This document shows positions 15,565 to 22,805 of a stretch of DNA of 23,107 bases, in pieces (the first letter of the stretch is position 1; every line of letters begins with the position of its first letter). The DNA comes from Treponema sp. Its GTDB lineage: Bacteria > Spirochaetota > Spirochaetia > Treponematales > Breznakiellaceae. The translations under genes and the position numbers were made by a program. The stretch is taken from positions 1 to 23,107 of the forward strand of contig JAISZE010000057.1 of assembly GCA_031269405.1 (NCBI GenBank), read 5' to 3'. The notes below the pieces were generated by a model. It saw only the letters and a program-made list of their open reading frames with translations, was not told the origin of the DNA and searched no databases.

Positions 15565-17310
15565 ATGCGTCCGGAATTCTCCGCCCTGCGTGTTGCCCTG
15601 TTGTTTTTTCTCCCTGCGCTGCTGGGATTTTTCCTCTCTGTCTGCGCTTCGGGCCCGTCTTCCAGGGAAACGCCTTTGCCCACAGAAGTCCCGGCTGCCG
15701 GAGAGCCTGTCCAGCAGCCAAGGCCTTCCGGCACAGGGGGCATTGCCGAGGAGATCCGTTCTCTTGCGGAAACCGGTTCCCCTTCTTCCCTTCTCAGGTC
15801 CCTGGATCTCGTCAAAAACCGGGATCTGGGGAACACCGAATTCGGCAGGGTGATGAACGCTGTCAATTCCGTTCTGCTCAAAACCCTTTACCCTGCGGTA
15901 CAAGCCCAGATGCCCCTCCAGGATCCCCCCCAGGCCCACAGCTACGCCAAAATCCTGAGGGATGTTGAAAAAGGGATCTACACATCCCCATCCCAGAACG
16001 CCCGGGATTTTCTGGAACATGTTTTGCCCTTTCTGGCCCTTTACCATGAAACCCGGAGCGAAAGGCTCCTCCCGGCGCTCCAGGATCTGAAGAAGGCCGC
16101 AGACCTGAACCCGGCCTCTGTTTTGGCGCCCCTGTTTACGGGCCTGGTCTGCGAGCGTTCCGGCAGTTTTGAAGAAGCAGGATCCCAGTACTCCAGGGCC
16201 TGGCAGCTTTCGCCGGAATGTTATCCCGCGGCCCTGGGGCTGGCCCGGATCGCCAGCGCCAGAGGGGACAGCCAGGAAGCGGTGCGGCTCCTTTCGGATC
16301 TGGTGATCCGTTTTCCTGACAATATCCAGATAAAACGCCAGCTTGCGCTGGCTTATTACAACAGCCGCGACTGGTCCCGTGCGGGACCGGCTATTGCGGA
16401 AGTGCTTCAGCGGGACAGCCGGGACGGGGAATTTATCCTCATGCGGGCGCATGTACTGGTTGAAGAAGGCCAGTTCCTCCAGGCCCAGGCGCCGCTGGAT
16501 CTCTACGCCTCTATCAACTCCGGCTCAAGGCTCTACCTTTTTCTCCGCGCCAGGGTTCAGGCTGAAGGCTACCGCAACCGCGATGCCGCCCTGAACTACC
16601 TCCGTTCCCTCCTGCGGGCGCCGGGCGGCGTCGTTGACGACGAGGTTTCGGTTTACGCAGCGAGGCTTCTCGTGGATTCGTCCAGAGCGGAAGATCAAGC
16701 CGAAGGCAGGGATCTCCTTAACCGGCTTCTTGGGGGCCCGAACCCTTCCCTTACCGTGATGAGCCTGGCGGTTCAGGACGCTATCCGCCGCCAGGCCTGG
16801 CCTGAAGCCCGGACATACTTGGCCCGGGTTCTGGAAGAACGGCGTTCCTCGCAGGACCTCCTGAACGCCTATACCGTTGAACACGGGCAGGGGAACAATG
16901 CCGCCGCTCTGTCCTATGCCCGGGAGCTCTACGAGCGGGAGCCTTCCGGCGAGGAGGCGGTTACCGCCTATATCTCAGCCCTTATAGACACAGGGCGCCA
17001 GGACGAGGCCGGGCGGATGATCGAAAGCCGCCTGGGCGTCGCTTCCGGGGCCCTCAAAAGCCGCTATTATTACCTCCGCAGCAGGATACGCCTTAATGAA
17101 GAGGCTGCGATGAACGATCTCCGTTCCAGCCTCTTCGAAGATCCCCGGAACCTCAACGCACTTATCGCTATGTTTGAGATCTACCACCGCCACAGGGATG
17201 AACGCCGCGCTGTTTACTACCTTAAACAGGCCCTCGCCCTGGCGCCTGACAATCCCCAGCTCAAGCGTTACGAATCCGAGTACGCCGCCTTGCTGGGGAG
17301 CGGGTATTAG
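15565..17310 (+). CDS. Large TPR-repeat lipoprotein
   Basis: This 581-residue lipoprotein has a signal sequence ending in the lipobox LSVC (cysteine near residue 27). A low-complexity linker rich in Pro, Ser and Glu follows, and then tandem TPR helix pairs through most of the length. Clear TPR signatures include GLVCERSGSFEEAGSQYSRA, LGLARIASARGDSQEAVRLL, LALAYYNSRDWSRAGPAI, and a last one near the end, RDERRAVYYLKQALALAP. TPRs bind partner proteins, so it is probably an envelope scaffold; a precise role cannot be read. The ATG at 15565 is preferred over a GTG at 15532 because GGAGGGG lies upstream and a good lipoprotein signal follows directly. It is co-directional with the membrane-protein gene before it. 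Confidence 0.85.
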   Translation: MRPEFSALRVALLFFLPALLGFFLSVCASGPSSRETPLPTEVPAAGEPVQQPRPSGTGGIAEEIRSLAETGSPSSLLRSLDLVKNRDLGNTEFGRVMNAVNSVLLKTLYPAVQAQMPLQDPPQAHSYAKILRDVEKGIYTSPSQNARDFLEHVLPFLALYHETRSERLLPALQDLKKAADLNPASVLAPLFTGLVCERSGSFEEAGSQYSRAWQLSPECYPAALGLARIASARGDSQEAVRLLSDLVIRFPDNIQIKRQLALAYYNSRDWSRAGPAIAEVLQRDSRDGEFILMRAHVLVEEGQFLQAQAPLDLYASINSGSRLYLFLRARVQAEGYRNRDAALNYLRSLLRAPGGVVDDEVSVYAARLLVDSSRAEDQAEGRDLLNRLLGGPNPSLTVMSLAVQDAIRRQAWPEARTYLARVLEERRSSQDLLNAYTVEHGQGNNAAALSYARELYEREPSGEEAVTAYISALIDTGRQDEAGRMIESRLGVASGALKSRYYYLRSRIRLNEEAAMNDLRSSLFEDPRNLNALIAMFEIYHRHRDERRAVYYLKQALALAPDNPQLKRYESEYAALLGSGY

Positions 17311-17332
17311 CAGTATTTCCGAAACGTTTTCC

Positions 17333-17361
17333 TTGAAAAAACCTTGAAAACACGCCATAGT
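17333..17361 (+). promoter_or_regulatory. Probable promoter of the rubredoxin gene
   Basis: TTGAAA (17333-17338), a 17-base spacer and CATAGT (17356-17361) fit a moderate sigma-70 promoter about 20 bases before the start codon. It would let the rubredoxin be expressed apart from the lipoprotein gene. Confidence 0.45.
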
Positions 17362-17381
17362 ATAGGCAAGGAGATAACAAA

Positions 17382-17540
17382 ATGGAAAAGTACGTATGCG
17401 ATTTGTGCGGTTATGTCTACGATCCCGCCGCCGGGGACGACAGCGGGGGAATCCAGCCCGGAACCCCTTTCAAGGATCTTCCCGCCGACTGGGTCTGCCC
17501 CCTCTGCGGGGCCGCAAAAGACCAATTTTCGCCGCAGTAA
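17382..17540 (+). CDS. rd: Rubredoxin
   Basis: This 52-residue iron protein is complete. Two CxxC pairs hold one iron: Cys6 and Cys9 in [12 protein letters not shown], and Cys39 and Cys42 in WVCPLCGA. The spacing, the conserved Tyr4, Tyr11, Tyr13 and Trp37, the glycine-rich stretch and the length are all classical. Rubredoxins carry single electrons in the cytoplasm, in anaerobes often to oxygen- or superoxide-detoxifying enzymes, but no such enzyme is encoded nearby. AAGGAG lies eight bases before the ATG. It may be transcribed alone from the promoter just upstream. Confidence 0.97.
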   Translation: MEKYVCDLCGYVYDPAAGDDSGGIQPGTPFKDLPADWVCPLCGAAKDQFSPQ

Positions 17541-17590
17541 AATCTTGAGAAACTGAGTGCAAGAATCGAGCCTAAATGCGGAGCCGGACT

Positions 17591-18640
17591 TTAAACCTGA
17601 CAGTAATGGTCATAAAGGTCCATGTTGCTTTCCAGTATAATTTCAGGCTTTATAAGTATTTTATCCACAATCGGAACTTTTTCTGTAATGTACTGGTACA
17701 AATACTTGAGTGCAAGCTCCCCCTGGTGGTACTGGTTTTGAAAAATGGTAGCTGAAACAATTCCTTCTTTCAAGCATTTCTTGAGATATGAGTTTATGTC
17801 GGAGGTGATTAAGCATATTTTTCCCGCCATCTTATGGTCTGATATATAGTTTATCACTCCCCTGGAATTAAATGAATTAATATAGACACCCTGAATATCC
17901 GGGTACCTGTTCAACAACTCGCCGGTGTTTTTATATGCCAGTTTTTCATTGTCTTTGTTGTAACATTCATGAACTACTTCCAGCGATAGCTTTTTGGCCT
18001 GTTCCATGAAACCCCGGCTGGTTTGGAGATGAATCGCGATGTCGTTTGTTCCTGTGGCCAGCGCTACTTTTGCGTTTTTGCCAAATTTCCAATAAAACAG
18101 CTCAGCCGCCATTTTCCCCGCAGTGATGCCGTCATATTGTACGCAGAATTGCCGTTTGTCCTGTTCAATATCGGTAATGATGGCAGCCACAGGGATATTT
18201 TTTGCTTTCAGCAATGCTATTTCATCACAGTAGCCGCCAACAGAAATCAGGACGCCGTTGTAGTTCTTTTTTATTGCCATTCTGAGGTTTTTTCTGAAAT
18301 ACCGAATGGTAGTTTCTATGTCCGGTAAATCCAGATTTATATAATAATCAACGATGACGCTGTGATCCGTTAATTCAGCCTTAGCGCGGCGTATGCCTCC
18401 GATAAGCCAATGCATAAATTCCGGAAAAGTAGATACCACAACTACGGCAATCCGTATCGGCTTGCGGGAAAGGCTCTGGGCCAAAACATTAATTTTAAAG
18501 TCAAGTTTTCTGGCAGTTTCCAACACCGCTCTTTTGGTTTCTTCACTTACCCTTGGCTTGTCATGCAATGCCCTGAATACGGTTGTGGCGGAGATTCCCA
18601 GTTTTTCTGCAATAGTGCGAATGGTCGTTCTCTTAGCCAT
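17591..18640 (-). CDS. LacI-family transcriptional repressor
   Basis: This 349-residue regulator has the LacI-type HTH at residues about 4-50 (RTIAEKLGISATTVFRAL). A sugar-binding-protein-like sensor domain follows (about 60-330), with family features such as YNGVLISVGG and ICLITSDINSYL. The hinge segment NVLAQSL differs from the usual NxxARxL. It should bind the palindrome at 18789-18804 and repress the divergent sugar operon until an inducer, probably a sugar, binds. The ATG at 18640 begins MAKRTTIRTIAEKLG, typical of the family; an in-frame TTG at 18649 adds three residues. No Shine-Dalgarno site is seen. The gene is visibly richer in A and T than the genes before 17540. Confidence 0.93.
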   Translation of the reverse strand: MAKRTTIRTIAEKLGISATTVFRALHDKPRVSEETKRAVLETARKLDFKINVLAQSLSRKPIRIAVVVVSTFPEFMHWLIGGIRRAKAELTDHSVIVDYYINLDLPDIETTIRYFRKNLRMAIKKNYNGVLISVGGYCDEIALLKAKNIPVAAIITDIEQDKRQFCVQYDGITAGKMAAELFYWKFGKNAKVALATGTNDIAIHLQTSRGFMEQAKKLSLEVVHECYNKDNEKLAYKNTGELLNRYPDIQGVYINSFNSRGVINYISDHKMAGKICLITSDINSYLKKCLKEGIVSATIFQNQYHQGELALKYLYQYITEKVPIVDKILIKPEIILESNMDLYDHYCQV

Positions 18641-18650
18641 TAACAACAAG

Positions 18651-18677
18651 TTTATAGCACAAGTATTTTTTACTCAA
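18651..18677 (-). promoter_or_regulatory. Possible lacI promoter
   Basis: On the minus strand TTGAGT (18677-18672) and TATAAA (18656-18651) are separated by 15 bases, shorter than ideal. Transcription would start within about ten bases of the ATG, giving a very short or absent leader. Confidence 0.35.
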
Positions 18678-18751
18678 GTGTGGAAAGGCTGAAAGGAGCA
18701 GCTTTTTTTGGCCGAATTTTTCAAAAAAGCAGAAAAAAAGCAAAAAAGCAC

Positions 18752-18780
18752 TTGACATACCAGAAAAGCGGTGATATGTT
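18752..18780 (+). promoter_or_regulatory. Strong promoter of the sugar operon
   Basis: A consensus -35 TTGACA (18752-18757), a 17-base spacer and a -10 TATGTT (18775-18780) put the transcription start near 18787, directly against the operator palindrome. Confidence 0.75.
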
Positions 18781-18788
18781 TAAATATA

Positions 18789-18804
18789 GCGTAAACGTTT
18801 ACGC
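18789..18804. promoter_or_regulatory. LacI-family operator
   Basis: GCGTAAACGTTTACGC is a perfect 16-bp palindrome with a central CG, the classic form of a LacI/GalR-family operator. It lies at about +2 to +17 of the predicted transcript, so bound repressor would block initiation. No second copy is visible in the intergenic region. Confidence 0.8.
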
Positions 18805-18844
18805 ATACTGGTCTTGGCAGGTTGATATGAAGGAGAAACGAAAA

Positions 18845-18895
18845 ATGGCAGATGATCTTTTGAACTCAAAAATTGCTGGTTTTCTGTATGTATAA
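18845..18895 (+). pseudogene. 16-codon ORF, possible 5' remnant of an ADP-ribosylglycohydrolase gene
   Basis: The first ORF of the operon has the best ribosome binding site in the leader (AAGGAG at 18830-18835) but encodes only MADDLLNSKIAGFLYV before a stop at 18893-18895. SKIAGFLY resembles the start of ADP-ribosylglycohydrolases, which typically run on as G, two or three residues, then GDALG. All that would follow is missing. The match covers very few residues, so it may instead be a short leader peptide. Confidence 0.35.
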
Positions 18896-19184
18896 TGGTA
18901 TAGAAAAAGACAGGGCTGTACTGCGGGAACTGGCAAAACAGGTTGCCGAAATCGCAGCCCTTCCGGTTCAGGAGGAAAAGAAGCGCCTCTGGCGGGCCTA
19001 TGTGGCGGTAGATATTCTGGACGCTGAAATAATCCGCAAGGATCTTTTGGAAACAAAGGAAACCTGCCGTCGCCACGCATGGCTCCCTGGAATTCATCCT
19101 GAAGGACATCAGCACAGCACGATCCATAACGAGCCTGAGCAGCTGCAAAAATGGGCGGACATCGCACTGGAAGTTGCCCAATAA
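18888..19184 (+). pseudogene. Remnant of a uroporphyrinogen-decarboxylase-family (UroD-like) gene
   Basis: The piece from 18888 encodes RELAKQVAEIAALPVQEEKK and RLWR, the typical opening of UroD-like proteins of about 350-400 residues. After about 40 codons it jumps to what looks like the family's C-terminal end (DAEIIRKDLLETKETCRRH), so the central catalytic part is gone. Two frameshifts follow: LEFILKDISTAR is read one base over at 19087-19122, and the original frame returns for NEPEQLQKWADIALEVAQ from 19128. The shifts compensate for each other and total one codon. The ATG at 18888 has no ribosome binding site. The stop at 19182-19184 overlaps the first permease's ATG (TAATG), a relic of translational coupling. 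The substrate of the ancestral enzyme is unknown. Confidence 0.65.
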
Positions 19185-20125
19185 TGAATAACGATACCAA
19201 ACAGACTCCAAAAAAAATCGGTTTCTGGCGAAAGAGAAGGAACGCCTGGGAATTGTATGCAATTTTGGTAATCCCTCTTACCTATGTTTTTATTTTCAAT
19301 TACATTCCCATGTACGGCGTCCTCATGGCTTTCAAAAATTTTTCGCCGAGGCTCGGGGTAATACACAGTCCCTGGACGGGGCTGTATCAATTTAAAAGAT
19401 TTTTCACTTCTCCCAATTTTTACAATATCATGCGGAACACTCTTTCGCTCAATTTCTATGGTCTTATCGCCGGCTTCCCTTTTCCCATTATATTAGCTGT
19501 TTTTATTAATCACAGCCGGCTTTTCAAGTTTAAAAAAGTTGTCCAATCCATCACTTTTGCCCCATATTTTATCTCCATGGTTATACTGGTCGGCCTGATG
19601 ACCCAAATTTTCGGTTTGAGAACCGGTATCATCAATGTTCTCCTTTCAAAGGCCGGTATGGAGGAGATCAATTTTATGGCTTCGACTGCTGCATTTTCCC
19701 ATCTCTATGTGTGGTCCGGCATCTGGCAGGGCGCCGGCTACAGTGCGATCATTTATATTTCCACCCTGGCGACGGTTGATCCAAGCCTTCACGAAGCGGC
19801 GCTTATAGACGGCGCAAGTCTCTTACAGCGTATATGGCATATAGATCTGAGTTCCATAAGACCCATTATTGTCATCATGCTTATCCTCTCAATGGGTGGT
19901 ATACTTGGCAGTAACTTTGAAAAAATCTACCTGATGCAGGCGCCCCAGAATTACAGCGTTTCCGAAGTTATCGCCACCTATGTTTATAAGGTGGGACTCG
20001 CCACAAGCCGCCCGGATTACTCTTTCGGAGCGGCGATAGGTCTGTTCCAGAATCTTGTAGGAGTCGCCATGACGGTGGCAGTGAATCTCACCGCCAGGAA
20101 ACTGACGGGCGAGGGAATGTTTTAA
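19184..20125 (+). CDS. lplB: ABC transporter permease, LplB-like (carbohydrate uptake)
   Basis: This 313-residue inner-membrane protein has about six membrane spans and the permease EAA signature EAALIDGASLLQRIWHIDL (from residue 204), where the transporter ATPase docks. The N-terminal pattern RNAWELYAILVIPLTYVFIF and FNYIPMYGVLMAFKNF is typical of LplB/YtcP-partner permeases, which with an LplC-like partner import oligosaccharides or related sugars. The ATG at 19184 overlaps the stop of the UroD remnant; a longer reading starting at 19151 lies within that remnant. No transporter ATPase gene is present, so a shared ATPase elsewhere probably powers it. The family is clear, the sugar unknown. 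Confidence 0.92.
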   Translation: MNNDTKQTPKKIGFWRKRRNAWELYAILVIPLTYVFIFNYIPMYGVLMAFKNFSPRLGVIHSPWTGLYQFKRFFTSPNFYNIMRNTLSLNFYGLIAGFPFPIILAVFINHSRLFKFKKVVQSITFAPYFISMVILVGLMTQIFGLRTGIINVLLSKAGMEEINFMASTAAFSHLYVWSGIWQGAGYSAIIYISTLATVDPSLHEAALIDGASLLQRIWHIDLSSIRPIIVIMLILSMGGILGSNFEKIYLMQAPQNYSVSEVIATYVYKVGLATSRPDYSFGAAIGLFQNLVGVAMTVAVNLTARKLTGEGMF

Positions 20126-20135
20126 GGGGATATGC

Positions 20136-21053
20136 ATGAAACAGGGAAATAAGCAAAGTATTACAGTTGGCCTTTCGTCTGAAGATAAGTGCTTTCACAT
20201 CATCTGCACTTCATGGCTTCTCGTTTCCGCTTTGCTTATCCTCTATCCCCTGGTCTATGTGGCAGCCTGTTCCCTGAGCGACACTTCGGCGGTTCTTGAA
20301 GGACGGGTTTTTCTCTTACCCCAGGGGCTGACTTTGAACGCCTACCGCCAGGTTTTTGAGTATAAGTACCTCATGACGGGTTTTTTTAATTCACTGTTTT
20401 ACGCGGCAGGAGGCACCGTTGTCGGCGTTATCATTACGCTTCTGGCCGCTTATCCGGTTTCCCGGAAAGATCTCCCGGACCGTAAAATAGTATTAACCTT
20501 TTTCGTTATTACCATGTTTTTTTCGGGAGGGCTCATTCCTTCTTACATTCTGATGCGAAATCTTCATCTTACCGGAACCAGATGGGCTCTTGTAATCGGC
20601 GTCGGGTTCTCCTGCTACAACATGGTGATCGTCAAAACATATTTCCAATCCTCATTGTCCCAGAGCCTTCTTGACGCCGCCCATATCGACGGATGCGGAG
20701 AATTCCGTTTTTTTCTTACTATAGCGCTGCCGCTTTCGTCGCCAGTCGTCGCGGTCATGGTGCTTTTTTACGCAGTGGGCGCATGGAACAGTTATTTCAG
20801 CGCTATGATTTACCTTACGAATCCCAATGATTTCAACTTCCAGCAGGTGCTGCGGGATATTCTCTTTGTAGCCCAGCAGAGGGCTGAAGGCCGCAGCGTC
20901 TTTTCTGAGCTGGAAATGGCCAGGAGAAGCGACTTGCTGGTGCAGGTTCGGTATTCGGTTCTCATTGTGGGAACTCTGCCCATGATGATCCTCTACCCGT
21001 TCATACAAAAATATTTCATCAAGGGGATGATGATAGGATCCCTGAAAGAATAG
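20136..21053 (+). CDS. lplC: ABC transporter permease, LplC/YtcP-like (carbohydrate uptake)
   Basis: This 305-residue second permease has about six membrane spans, the LplC-type TMFFSGGLIPSYILMRNLHL stretch and an EAA-like loop DAAHIDGCGEFRFFLTIALP (from residue 180) in which the usual Glu is Asp. It ends in the characteristic PFIQKYFIKGMMIGSLKE. It should pair with the permease upstream to form the membrane channel. The ATG at 20136 has AAGGGGA six bases before it and lies ten bases after the previous stop. An intrinsic-terminator-like hairpin follows the stop. Confidence 0.93.
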   Translation: MKQGNKQSITVGLSSEDKCFHIICTSWLLVSALLILYPLVYVAACSLSDTSAVLEGRVFLLPQGLTLNAYRQVFEYKYLMTGFFNSLFYAAGGTVVGVIITLLAAYPVSRKDLPDRKIVLTFFVITMFFSGGLIPSYILMRNLHLTGTRWALVIGVGFSCYNMVIVKTYFQSSLSQSLLDAAHIDGCGEFRFFLTIALPLSSPVVAVMVLFYAVGAWNSYFSAMIYLTNPNDFNFQQVLRDILFVAQQRAEGRSVFSELEMARRSDLLVQVRYSVLIVGTLPMMILYPFIQKYFIKGMMIGSLKE

Positions 21054-21062
21054 GGGCGTTTT

Positions 21063-21093
21063 CCGCACGTTGTGCGGTTTATTTTATTTTTTT
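21063..21093 (+). terminator. Intrinsic terminator or mRNA-stabilising hairpin inside the operon
   Basis: CCGCAC (21063-21068), a three-base loop and GTGCGG (21072-21077) are followed by a 16-base run of nearly all T (TTTATTTTATTTTTTT). This is a good intrinsic terminator form, but it stands between the second permease and the binding-protein gene, eleven bases before the latter's start. It may attenuate, stabilise an upstream message or mark a processing site. Confidence 0.7.
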
Positions 21094-21104
21094 GGAGGAA
21101 GTAA

Positions 21105-22796
21105 ATGAAAAAACTTCTGATCGTTTTCTTATGTATGGGCCTGGCGGTCCAGGCATTCGCATCAGGCGCCGGCAGCGGCGCGGCGGCGAAAACCGCCCGG
21201 GTCGGGGCGAAAGGTTCGTTGCCTCTGGCGTTGTCCAAACCGGTTCTGACGTATTTCGCGCCGGGCAATCTGGCGTGGAACAATGTGGACAGTTTTGAGT
21301 ACAAGGACAATACGTTCACAAAGAAAGTTGTTGATGAAACGGGGATTGATCTCAGGGTAACGAGCACTGTCCAGGCGGACGCGACCGAAAGACTGAACAT
21401 CATGCTTAACACCGGAGACTACCCGGACATCATCGGGGCCGGCGGTGTGGACTGGAGATACTACGCCAAAGAGGGGATTTTTATTGCCCTTGACAAGTAT
21501 GATCTTCAAAGTTACCCGACAATCAAGAAAGTCTTTGACACGTACCCGTCTGCAAAAAGCATGGTAAGCGCCAACGATGGACTCGTCTATGGACTGCCGC
21601 AAATCCAACAGTGTCTTCACTGCACCTATTCCTATGGGCGGATTTGGTATAATGCGGCCTTTATCAGGGATAACAACAGGAAAATTCCCGAAACTCTTGA
21701 TGAATTTACCGAATACCTGCGCTGGGTAAAAACCGGAGATCCCAACAAAAACGGCAGAAAGACCGAGCTGGGTATCGTCTTTTCCAAAAATTCGCTATAT
21801 AACTTTATGGCTTTTATTGCGAAAGCTCACATGCCCTTTGTTTATACCGGCGGATACTTTGGCGTAAGCCTTGATTCCGGCAGAAAAGTGACTGAACAGT
21901 ACCGGGACCCGCTTTTCAGGCAGGCCCTTGCGTATGCTGCGGGGCTTTATAAGGAAGGGCTTATCGTTCCCGATTCATTCTCAATGACCGATGATCAGGT
22001 GACCCAGTTATTACGGTCTTCGGACGCTCCAGTGGGAATTAATGCAAACGCATGGTCTAACCACGAAGCGGTTTTGGGCCCGAACATGGGTGATTATTTT
22101 GAACTTCCGCCCCTGAAGACGGCGTCCGGCAGCCGGTATGGCCCCAACGGCGAATCCTGGTCTAATATCAGCGCCGCCTATTTTATTACCGACAAATGTA
22201 AGGATCCGGAACTTGCCGTAGCGCTTTACGATTATTTAATAAGCGGCGACATGTCTCTTTACGGCTGGGGCGAGAAAGGCGTCCAGTGGGATGATGCGGA
22301 TACCGGCGCCGTCGGCTTCGGCGGCGGCAAGGCGACGTGGAAGCTTCTCTTAGCCAATGGATCTGCGCCCCTTAATACGTCCTGGGGCTTCGGATTGCCT
22401 CGCATTAGTTGGCCTCAGCAGCATGATGAACTTCAGGCTGATGGTTATGATAAGTTTATTAAATACTATCAAACGGCCGATCCGTCTCTCAGGGATTTTA
22501 CCAACAACTCGCCTCTTGAACAGGAGGGAAAGTACATCTATTTTGCCAAACAAATGACCCAGTATGCCCTTCCGGACAGCGTTTTCCTGCCGTTTATTGC
22601 CATGGATGAGGCCGATACTTCGCGTTATTCGGATATTACCGCAGTGCTGGATCCGTTTAAAAACCAGGTCATCGTCGAGTTCATTACCGGAGTCAGAAAT
22701 ATAAACAGCGATACCGACTGGAACGCGTATCTTGCTGAACTTGACCGGCTGGGATCGAAAGAATATGTACAGATACTCCAGAAATATGTAAAGTGA
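21105..22796 (+). CDS. lplA: Extracellular solute-binding protein, LplA-like
   Basis: This 563-residue exported binding protein should capture the sugar in the periplasm and hand it to the two permeases. The signal peptide is MKKLLIVFLCMGLAVQAFA, cut near residue 19; it has no proper lipobox (VFLC lacks the small residues), so it is probably soluble. The mature protein has the features of the large LplA-type binding proteins, for example TERLNIMLNTGDYPDIIG, followed by a long lobe typical of the 500-plus-residue group. GGAGG lies six bases before the ATG at 21105. It follows the terminator-like hairpin and precedes the GH2 gene by nine bases. Homology to the family is clear, but the ligand cannot be read. 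Confidence 0.9.
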   Translation: MKKLLIVFLCMGLAVQAFASGAGSGAAAKTARVGAKGSLPLALSKPVLTYFAPGNLAWNNVDSFEYKDNTFTKKVVDETGIDLRVTSTVQADATERLNIMLNTGDYPDIIGAGGVDWRYYAKEGIFIALDKYDLQSYPTIKKVFDTYPSAKSMVSANDGLVYGLPQIQQCLHCTYSYGRIWYNAAFIRDNNRKIPETLDEFTEYLRWVKTGDPNKNGRKTELGIVFSKNSLYNFMAFIAKAHMPFVYTGGYFGVSLDSGRKVTEQYRDPLFRQALAYAAGLYKEGLIVPDSFSMTDDQVTQLLRSSDAPVGINANAWSNHEAVLGPNMGDYFELPPLKTASGSRYGPNGESWSNISAAYFITDKCKDPELAVALYDYLISGDMSLYGWGEKGVQWDDADTGAVGFGGGKATWKLLLANGSAPLNTSWGFGLPRISWPQQHDELQADGYDKFIKYYQTADPSLRDFTNNSPLEQEGKYIYFAKQMTQYALPDSVFLPFIAMDEADTSRYSDITAVLDPFKNQVIVEFITGVRNINSDTDWNAYLAELDRLGSKEYVQILQKYVK

Positions 22797-22805
22797 GGAA
22801 TCTCA

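Noticed and set aside
15523..16452. 309-codon minus-strand ORF opposite the TPR lipoprotein
   Set aside because: It is antisense to a gene with a clear lipoprotein signal and TPR repeats, and shows no family features.
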